Origin: Actinernus sp. WN-2022
Lineage: Eukaryota > Cnidaria > Anthozoa > Actiniaria > Actinernidae
Assembly (NCBI GenBank): GCA_030867875.1
Contig: JAOWCC010000577.1
Span: 93,725,740-93,789,739, forward strand
Reading direction: 5' to 3'
Length of the DNA stretch: 64,000 nucleotides
The position numbers and the translations under genes are program-made. This document shows, one piece after another, positions 57,163-64,000 of this stretch (its first letter is position 1; the number at the start of each line of letters is the position of its first letter). The notes beneath the pieces are model-generated. The model did no database searches. It was not told where the DNA came from and worked only from the letters and a program-made list of their open reading frames with translations.

Positions 57163-58554
57163 TCAGGCAGTGTTCTCAGCAAGTTGCTGAATGCGCTGCG
57201 CTGCCGCGGCGGCTGCATCTCTCTTTGGTCTGTACACAAGTGCATTTGCGTTAAGGGCCTGAGGCTTCTGAACCTCCCTTGCGTCACATGCCAATTCCAT
57301 GGGATATAGGTGCTGTACCGGTCGTTCCAGGTAGCTTCTACCTGCACGGAGTCTCGCAGCCCTCACAATGCCATCTCGTCCTTCGTACAACTCCGTGATG
57401 ATCCCTAGAGGCCATTCACCTCTGTTCCGTTCGTCTGATTTGATTATGACCACCTCACCAACGGTTATGTTGAGTGGCATACCGTTGTGGCGAGTGTGCC
57501 TCTCTCGAAGGCCACGCACGTACTCGTTGGTCCATCGCCTCCAGACAACGTCTTTACATCGCTTCAGAAACTTGGCCCGTTTTCGCAGGTCCCTGTTTTC
57601 GATTCGATGAGGTGTCATCTCAGGGAGAGTAGTGGAGGACGTGAACATGAGCGCATTCGGAGTGAGGGTCGGGAGCTGCAGGTCTTCCTCGACGTAACTC
57701 AGGGGACGATTGTTGAGAGTCACTTCCACGTCCAAGAGGACTTCCTGCAGCTCATCCCAGGTCAAGCAGCCCTTGCCGATAGTCTTATACAAGGATGTTT
57801 TCACTAACCCTACCATACGCTCAAACTGGCCACCCCACCACGGGGCGCGGCTTAGGTTGAACTGCCACGTGATTTCGTTAGAGATCAGGAAGTCTTGTAT
57901 TTTCTCGTCCGCCATTACACTTCTAATCCATCGCGCTGCTCCCACAAATGTACGTCCATTATCCGAATAAATCTTACTCGGTCTTCCTCTCCGCGCTATG
58001 AACCGTTTGAGTGTTCCTAAGAACTCTTTGGTTTCCATGGTTGATGTCAGCTCCAAATGAAGTGCCCTCGTCAGACTGCATGTGTACAGGGCTATGTATG
58101 CCTTTGCTGCCCTGCCTCTCCTGGTGCGATAGGTTAATGGACCAGCATAGTCCACTCCGATCACCTGGAATGCATGGTCTCCCTCTGTTCTGTCTCGGGG
58201 TAGGTTTCCCGGAGGTGGTTGGGCTACAGCAACTGCCTGGAATCTGCGGCAGCCATAACACGATTTGATGACTCGCTTAGCCAAACGCCGCAACCTGGGA
58301 ACCCAGTATTTCTCCCGTACGCGTGCCATAGTCAGCCCGACTCCGCCATGGAGAGTACGCCAGTGTGCTTCTTGCACGACCTTCTCGGTGAACGGGTGCG
58401 CGTCTGGTAGGTACACTGGGTACTCACCCTGTATTCGGCCCCGGCACACAAGCACGTCATCATCATTCTCTTTAAGGTTGAGTTGTAGTCGATCCGTCTC
58501 ACTCTCATAGTTCCGTTGAACACGTTGGATCCACCACGCTCGGGCAGTGATCAC
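57163..58554 (-). CDS. BEL/Pao integrase
   Basis: 463 codons; the apparent GTG start is only where the frame opens. HHCC zinc site His64, His69, Cys99, Cys102; catalytic DDE at Asp135 (GVDYAG), Asp198 (SDNGRTF) and Glu245 (GGQFERM); C-terminal DUF5641-like part (LNNRPLSYV..., GEVVIIKSDERNRGEWPLG). All catalytic residues are present. Confidence 0.93.
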   Translation of the reverse strand: MITARAWWIQRVQRNYESETDRLQLNLKENDDDVLVCRGRIQGEYPVYLPDAHPFTEKVVQEAHWRTLHGGVGLTMARVREKYWVPRLRRLAKRVIKSCYGCRRFQAVAVAQPPPGNLPRDRTEGDHAFQVIGVDYAGPLTYRTRRGRAAKAYIALYTCSLTRALHLELTSTMETKEFLGTLKRFIARRGRPSKIYSDNGRTFVGAARWIRSVMADEKIQDFLISNEITWQFNLSRAPWWGGQFERMVGLVKTSLYKTIGKGCLTWDELQEVLLDVEVTLNNRPLSYVEEDLQLPTLTPNALMFTSSTTLPEMTPHRIENRDLRKRAKFLKRCKDVVWRRWTNEYVRGLRERHTRHNGMPLNITVGEVVIIKSDERNRGEWPLGIITELYEGRDGIVRAARLRAGRSYLERPVQHLYPMELACDAREVQKPQALNANALVYRPKRDAAAAAAQRIQQLAENTA

Positions 58555-60653
58555 CTATCCGTAGTAAGTAGCCCGTAGCGCCTATCCCGATTTCTACAGT
58601 TATGCGCGAACCTAGCAATCCACGCGGTGATGCGCAGGGTGCGGTGTAGGTCGTGTTTATCTAACACCCGATCAAAGGCGTCAGGTATGCTCTCGGTGTG
58701 TGCTGCGCATAGCACCTCTCGTATCACCTTTCCTTCTGCTTCCGATGCTGAGGAGGTCTGAGTCACAAGGTTTTCCGGCCATTGGTCAGGATACTGGAGC
58801 CACTCTGGTCCGTTCCACCACAGTGCTATCTCAGACACGGGTCCTCCACGGCTGGCCAAGTCAGCTGGGTTATCATGTGTTGGAACATGTCTCCATGTTA
58901 TTTCTGGATGCTGTTTAATCTTAGACACCCGGTTCGTTACAAACTGTTTGTATTGTCCATTTCCCTCGATCCAGTGCAGCGCGACTGTACTGTCCAGCCA
59001 ACCATAAATGGTTGGTTCAGGGACCCCCTGAAGAGCATTACGTACATTCGTCACCAGATTAGTTGCCATGTGAGCGGACACCAGCTCAAGGCGGGGAACT
59101 GTCAGACCTTGCTTCGCTAGTCGTCCTTTGGCTGCTATAAGGCGTTGAGTGGTCCCCCCTTGTTGTCGGACCACTGAGTAGACTGCAGCTCCCACTCCCT
59201 GTGTCGATGCGTCACCAAATGCATGTAGCTCTACGTCTATGACAGGTTCTCGGTATTGTACTATTGGGCGTGGCACGGTCTCCCCCGTGGGAAGTGCCTG
59301 CTCCCATTTCACCCAACGGCGTCTTAGTGGACCATTGATGTCTGCGTCCCATGGTGTCTTGGAATTGCACACGTCGCGAAAGATTAACTTCCCTTCTAGG
59401 GTCAGCGGTGAAACTAGCCCCAGGGGGTCGTATATCTTTGCTAGTTTGCTTAAGATCCCGCGTTTGGTCACTGGGCTGCTACCGTTGGGAAAGGGGATCG
59501 TTAGTGTATCTCCCCCCTTGTCCCATTTCAACCCCAGCAACTTCGTATCACTAGATTTCCCTCCAAATTGCTGCTTTGCATATGTTTGCTCCTCATGATC
59601 CCCAGATGGGTCACTGTTCGATTCCAACTCCTGTGCGTTGGAGTTCCACTTATGCAACTTGAATGCTGCGTCCTCGAATATCTCGATAGCCCTGTCCTTT
59701 CGCAGTTGTGCTTGTTGGACAGTCAGGCCTCCAGTGAGTAGATCATCCACGTAGAGACTTCTGCGTAGCTTCGTGACGGTGTCAGGATACTTTTCCTCCC
59801 ACATGTTCAAATGGCAGTCAATCACCCCCCCGAGAAGGAATGGTGAGGGAGCTAGTCCGAAGAGCACCCTCGTAAATCGCAATGTCTCCAACTCTGAATG
59901 TTCGCCATTTCGCCAATGGAACCGGAGAGCGTCGCGCTCATTCTCCTTTATTCTTATTTGAAGAAATGCTTTCTGAATATCCCCAGCTACCAGTACTGGA
60001 TACCCGCGTTGTTGAATCAGAACATCCCATAATTTGTTTTGAAGCGGCGGACCAGTGTACAGACAGTCGTTTAGCGAGGGGGCGTCAGGGGTTGCCCTCG
60101 CTGAGGCGTCGTACACGATTCGTATTTTTGTGCTCACTGCCGTTTCACGTATCACTGCCTTATGGGGAATATAAAATTCCACCCCTTTCGCTGGTCCGTC
60201 AGCTGCTTCTATCACCCCGCTCTCTCGTTGTTCTCGGATTATGGCGTCGTATTCGGCGTTGATACCATCTCGCTGTAATTTTCTTGTGAGCTTGTTTAGA
60301 CGACATATACTTCCTCGCTCGTTCGTGGGAATAGATGGGAGGTTTCCCTTCCAGGGTAAGCCTGTCTCGTACCAGCCCTCTGGATCTCTTCTCAGCTGCT
60401 CTTTGAACTCTTCATGAACCGCTCGCTGGTCGTGTTCGACCGAGTCTTCTAGTCCCAGTACGTCGAGACGACACAAATCTTCGTAGTCCGATTGACTAAC
60501 TTGAGTTAACATCATTGTATTTCTGTCGAACTCCTGCCCTGGGGACATAATAAACCACCCCAGTTTGGTTAGTTCTGCGATTGGTTCACAGTCCTTTCCA
60601 ATTCGTGGTGCAGTTTCCGTTTTTATCCTCGCATATTCTCCGCTTCCGAGCAC
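58551..60653 (-). CDS. BEL/Pao reverse transcriptase-RNase H
   Basis: 700 codons. RT palm: AGDIQKAF (Asp225) and YVDD (301-304). Pao-specific region 365-450 (KRGILSKLAKIYDPLGLVSP). RNase H starts at about 475 (HAFGDASTQGVGAAVYS, Asp481), with RLELVSAH after it, and ends with HNPADLASRG-like THDNPADLASRG. The frame ends at 58551, where the integrase frame takes over one phase away. Confidence 0.93.
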   Translation of the reverse strand: MLGSGEYARIKTETAPRIGKDCEPIAELTKLGWFIMSPGQEFDRNTMMLTQVSQSDYEDLCRLDVLGLEDSVEHDQRAVHEEFKEQLRRDPEGWYETGLPWKGNLPSIPTNERGSICRLNKLTRKLQRDGINAEYDAIIREQRESGVIEAADGPAKGVEFYIPHKAVIRETAVSTKIRIVYDASARATPDAPSLNDCLYTGPPLQNKLWDVLIQQRGYPVLVAGDIQKAFLQIRIKENERDALRFHWRNGEHSELETLRFTRVLFGLAPSPFLLGGVIDCHLNMWEEKYPDTVTKLRRSLYVDDLLTGGLTVQQAQLRKDRAIEIFEDAAFKLHKWNSNAQELESNSDPSGDHEEQTYAKQQFGGKSSDTKLLGLKWDKGGDTLTIPFPNGSSPVTKRGILSKLAKIYDPLGLVSPLTLEGKLIFRDVCNSKTPWDADINGPLRRRWVKWEQALPTGETVPRPIVQYREPVIDVELHAFGDASTQGVGAAVYSVVRQQGGTTQRLIAAKGRLAKQGLTVPRLELVSAHMATNLVTNVRNALQGVPEPTIYGWLDSTVALHWIEGNGQYKQFVTNRVSKIKQHPEITWRHVPTHDNPADLASRGGPVSEIALWWNGPEWLQYPDQWPENLVTQTSSASEAEGKVIREVLCAAHTESIPDAFDRVLDKHDLHRTLRITAWIARFAHNCRNRDRRYGLLTTDR

Positions 60654-60704
60654 TACATGAACTGGAAGTTGTGGTTTGACGTCACGATCTGTTATCGTGA
60701 CCCC

Positions 60705-61442
60705 TTACAAGTGAGAGTACTTTTCAATCAGTTCTTCATAACGAGGGTTGTCAAGAGACAACAGTTCTGGTTTGTTGACCTTAATCACGTTGGTCTGAAT
60801 TTCGTAGTCACGGTTTATTGACTCTATCTTTACATGATAAGATTCCATACGAACTTGTCTTGTGCTCATTAGCATGTCAATTCGCTTCGTCTGAACTCCA
60901 ACAGGTTTAACGTTGAGTGCATGGATCAATTTAGCCGACGCGTATGAACTTCCTGCGCCAGAATCTATTAGCGCTCTGCAGATAACCCCGTTGACCCGCA
61001 CAGATACCACAGGAAATACGCCTTCGCCGTTCGTGTTTGTAGTTAGAAGAACTTCACTATCAGACTTCGCTTTCTTTGCTTTCTCTGCTTTCTCTGCTTG
61101 TTCACAAATGGAAGAATGATGTCGACGATCGCAGTGTTGACAGCTCCTTTTACTCGGGCACTCAGCCGCTCGATGCTTATCTCCAGTACAATTAAAGCAC
61201 AAATGACGTGTACTTAAAATCTGTCTGCGATCAGAAATCGAAGTCACCTTGGGACATTCACCAGATTTGTGGCTAATATCTTCACAATATACACACCCAC
61301 GGGGGCGGTCATCTTGGCGCCTCGCGTGATACAATCTACCTGGGCGCTGATTTTTGCGAGGCGCAGGGTCAGGCTGATTGTCAATCGGGTTTCTTCTCGT
61401 CCAGCATCTCAGAGCTTCCACTATAACTTCACAAAATCCCAC
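60705..61442 (-). CDS. BEL/Pao zinc knuckles and aspartic protease
   Basis: No ATG is needed: it is the continuation of gag in another frame. Three Cys/His knuckles (C50-C63, C82-C95, both CX2CX4HX4C; C101-C113 with a shorter last gap), a Lys/Ala-rich spacer, then the protease active site ALIDSGAGSSYAS (Asp160-Ser-Gly, residues of this frame). Ends at an in-frame TAA (60705-60707), after which the RT reading frame continues in the same phase. Confidence 0.88.
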   Translation of the reverse strand: MGFCEVIVEALRCWTRRNPIDNQPDPAPRKNQRPGRLYHARRQDDRPRGCVYCEDISHKSGECPKVTSISDRRQILSTRHLCFNCTGDKHRAAECPSKRSCQHCDRRHHSSICEQAEKAEKAKKAKSDSEVLLTTNTNGEGVFPVVSVRVNGVICRALIDSGAGSSYASAKLIHALNVKPVGVQTKRIDMLMSTRQVRMESYHVKIESINRDYEIQTNVIKVNKPELLSLDNPRYEELIEKYSHL

Positions 61443-62365
61443 TTATCCCAGTCAGGATCAGTTCTCACCAGATCCCCTCTTATCCCAGACAACTTGTCTA
61501 AGGTCAGCGCTACGTATCCATTTACCTCTGTCAACTTTCCCATAGTTTGCAACGATTGCACATTGTGTAACAGCCTTTCGTGGAAGTCGTGAATTCTCCC
61601 AGTTTGCACGCCAGTAATTTGTGGAAGTTCAATGATATCCTTTATATACGATTTAATAATTTCACTTTCTTTACCGTATCTATCGGCGAGTATGCTTTTT
61701 GCTCTATTGTACCCTTCAGCATTGAAAGGCAATCCATCAATGAGCTTCCGGACCTTTAAGGTCACGAATTCCTTTAGAAAAGAAAACTTCGTTACTCCGG
61801 CCATGTTAGATTTGTCAACAGTCTCTCTAAACTGTTCCCAGAACCTCATCCAATCTTGATATGTTCCATCGAACTTTGTTATCACTAATTTTGGGAGTTT
61901 GGCTGTCGCTCCTTGGCTCTCTTGTTTACCATTTTCGCCCTCACTTCCCTGCATTCCGATCATAGTTGACTTTTGATGAGATTCCAACTCCTTTTGATAA
62001 TTCAATTTAACTTCATACAACTCCTTTTGAAAATCGAACTCCTTTTTCCTGATTCTTTCTTCACTTTCATCCCTTTTATCGATGATCCATTGACGCAAAC
62101 GCCCTAACTCCGTATCAGCCTTAGATATATTTTCCTCAACGTTTGCACACCACTCTCCTATTTCCAATAACTCCTCGTTGTTTTGAATTTTGTACTCTTC
62201 CACAACCCTCCTTGTGTTGTCGGCACTACTAACAAGCCCTTTCAAAGCCTCCATGTGACGCTCAATGCGCTCAGAAATCTCTGACTGTAAAACACTCCCT
62301 GTTTTCTCTCTTGTTATCCCAAGTTGAGTCAGCTTGGTTTCCAATGTTTTGGTTGCTGCCTCCAT
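61421..62365 (-). CDS. BEL/Pao gag
   Basis: 314 codons from ATG 62365, the first long frame after the primer-binding site. Residues about 80-135 are charged and heptad-like (coiled coil). LPKLVITKFDGTYQDW (about 157-172) starts the DUF1759 gag region typical of Pao elements, running to about 300. The frame stops at 61421 in ...DWDKWDFVKL, while the following frame continues the expected EALRCW sequence from about 61,435, so a frameshift or programmed recoding lies at about 61,430. Confidence 0.9.
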   Translation of the reverse strand: MEAATKTLETKLTQLGITREKTGSVLQSEISERIERHMEALKGLVSSADNTRRVVEEYKIQNNEELLEIGEWCANVEENISKADTELGRLRQWIIDKRDESEERIRKKEFDFQKELYEVKLNYQKELESHQKSTMIGMQGSEGENGKQESQGATAKLPKLVITKFDGTYQDWMRFWEQFRETVDKSNMAGVTKFSFLKEFVTLKVRKLIDGLPFNAEGYNRAKSILADRYGKESEIIKSYIKDIIELPQITGVQTGRIHDFHERLLHNVQSLQTMGKLTEVNGYVALTLDKLSGIRGDLVRTDPDWDKWDFVKL

Positions 62366-62430
62366 GTTTCAGTTGGTTTCGCTTTGTAATTAAGTAATTG
62401 AAATTCGCTGGTTCTTAGCTCCTTTGCAGT

Positions 62431-62448
62431 GTCCCGTCGGGGGTGCCA
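62431..62448 (-). promoter_or_regulatory. Primer-binding site
   Basis: TGGCACCCCCGACGGGAC two bases after the 5' LTR; begins TGG as expected for a tRNA 3' CCA. The tRNA was not identified. Confidence 0.75.
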
Positions 62449-62450
62449 GG

Positions 62451-62711
62451 TGTCGGGAACGGGTTGCCTCCGTTTACTTAATATCACTCACTTGTTGTTT
62501 TTTCTTAGTTTTATTGAAGATTTCACTTGCCACGATCACCGCAGCCTTCACAATCACGTTTTTTCACAGTATTCGAACTCTCTCTCTCACTTCATCTCTC
62601 GCTTCGCTATATATATCTACCGATTTTAGATCATATGACATGGCGCGTCGCCACAATTATTTAAATGTCAATCAACGTAATAACAAACATGATAACTACC
62701 AATCTCCGACA
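62451..62711 (-). repeat. 5' LTR of the BEL/Pao element
   Basis: Begins (minus) TGTCGGAGATTGG and ends GTTCCCGACA. Contains a TATA-like TATATATAG (about 62,607-62,615) and AATAAA at 62510-62515, so promoter and polyadenylation signals in the usual U3-R order. Confidence 0.93.
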
Positions 62712-64000
62712 CTATGAAGTGACACCTAGTCTGCAAAACAAGCTGCCCAACGGCTAATGACAAATGAAAGAATCCTAATACTATGAAGTGACACCTAGCT
62801 TGCAGAACAAGCTGCCCAATGGCTAATGACAAATGAAAGAATCCCAATACTATGAGGTGACACCTCGCCTGCAAAACAAGCCGCCTAACGACAAATGACT
62901 AATAAAAGAAACCTAATACTATGAAGTGACAACTAGTTTGCAAAACAGGCTGCCCAACAGCTAATGACAAATGAAAGAATCCTAACACCATGAAGTGACA
63001 CCTCGCCTGCAAAACAAGCTGCCCAACAATGACACATGAAAGAATCCGAGTACTACGAAGTGACACCTAACGAGTCCCAGAACGGTTAATGAAAATGACG
63101 TAATCCTAAAAATACTATGAAGTGACACCCCGCTCGCAAAACAATCCAACAAATGGCTAGTAAATGACAAGTGAAGGAATACAAATAGTGATGACCAAAC
63201 GGCTAATGGGACTAGCCAAACGGCTAATGGGACTAGCCGCCTAACGGCTAATGACAAATGAAAGGATCCTAATACTATGAAGTGACACCTAGTCTGCAAA
63301 ACAAGCTGCCCAACGGCTAATGACAAATGAAAGAATCCCAATACTATGAGGTGACACCTCGCCCGCAAAACAAGCCACCAAACGGCTAATGGGACTAGCC
63401 GCCTAACGGCTAATGACAAATGAAAGGATCCTAACACCATGAAGTGACACCTCGCCTGCAAAACAAGCTGCCCAACAATGACACATGAAAGAATCCGAGT
63501 ACTACGAAGTGACACCTAACGAGTGTCACTTCGAGTGTCACTTCGTTTTCTTAATATGGAATACTAAGAAAACAAATGGCTAGTAAATGACAAGTGAAGG
63601 AATACAAATAGTGATGACGTGACACACTGCTCGTAAACAAGCCGTAGAACGGCTAATGAACATGAAGTAATCCTAATACTATGAGGAAACACGGCACGCT
63701 CGTAAGACGAACGACAGACACACTATGAACCGACACACGGTTCTCAAACAAACTATCTCAAACAAGCTAACACACGGTTCTCAAAACAAGCCGACCAATG
63801 GCTAATGAAAGACAAAGAAAATCTAAGATTATGAACCGACACACGGTTCTCAAAACGAGCCGACGCACGGCCAATGGAATACTAAGAAAACCTAAGATTA
63901 TGAACCGATACACGGTTCTCAAAACGAGCCGACACACGGCCCATGCCAATGGAACAGTAAGATAACGACACATATGGTTCGCAAAACAAGCTGACATACA
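62712..64000. repeat. Divergent satellite, right block
   Basis: Continuation of the 54.8-56.8 kb satellite. Units vary from about 60 to 100 bp; toward the end they change to a form with GAACCGACACACGGTTCTCA. Minus-strand frames of 177 and 76 codons here, and 211 codons in the left block, arise because the unit is a multiple of 3 without stops. Confidence 0.85.

Larger units (their letters stand above)
56779..62711 (-). mobile_element. BEL/Pao LTR retrotransposon
   Basis: Two 261-bp LTRs (56779-57039, 62451-62711), identical by eye, TG...CA ends, flanked by CTAT at 56775-56778 and 62712-62715. Domain order on the minus strand: gag (DUF1759-like), zinc knuckles, aspartic protease, RT, Pao-type region, RNase H, integrase, DUF5641-like end. 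This is the BEL/Pao order (integrase last). The single expected polyprotein is broken by two frameshifts and one stop. Inserted in the satellite. Confidence 0.95.

Noticed and set aside
57368..60262. Plus-strand frames of 60-126 codons
   Set aside because: Antisense shadows of BEL/Pao integrase and RT.

Overview
The window is eukaryotic nuclear DNA: AT-rich, gene-poor, with multi-kilobase introns packed with LINE, SINE, LTR, DIRS-like and TIR elements and many tandem arrays. The repeat mix and the protein families suggest an anthozoan cnidarian, most likely a stony coral. That assignment is inference; no species marker is present.

About 1.4-42.9 kb: one large minus-strand gene, rebuilt by hand from 14 exons joined by GT-AG splice sites. 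All 13 junctions keep phase and give 825 uninterrupted codons. In order the protein has a charged N-terminus, two ZU5 domains, a UPA domain and a MAP3K-like protein kinase domain. ZU5-ZU5-UPA is the core of ankyrins and of PIDD, where a death domain normally follows; here a kinase follows instead. The second ZU5 ends in His-Phe-Ser, the autoproteolysis signature of PIDD/UNC5CL-type ZU5 domains. The kinase has HGD in place of HRD and GFG in place of DFG. The 3' end of the gene (activation segment onward) lies beyond base 1.

Its introns hold several Mutator-like short elements with 9-bp target duplications (one carrying a RecQ-like helicase fragment), decayed LINEs, tRNA-derived SINEs, two inverted GGGATCCC-rich arrays (6.1-6.5 and 9.1-9.5 kb), a 30-bp satellite of about 30 units (14.9-15.8 kb) and a 56-bp array (42.1-42.5 kb).

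About 43-51.3 kb: no convincing gene; nested inverted-repeat elements, a three-level nest at 48.5-49.3 kb, 51-bp arrays split by a Mutator-like insertion, and a 33-bp array. About 52.6-54.8 kb: remains of a DIRS-like retrotransposon on the minus strand.

About 54.8 kb to the end: a divergent satellite (unit about 69 bp) invaded by a TTAA-flanked foldback element, a LINE tail and a 5.9-kb BEL/Pao LTR retrotransposon (56,779-62,711, minus strand). The BEL/Pao element has identical 261-bp LTRs and a 4-bp target duplication, but its coding region is broken in three places.
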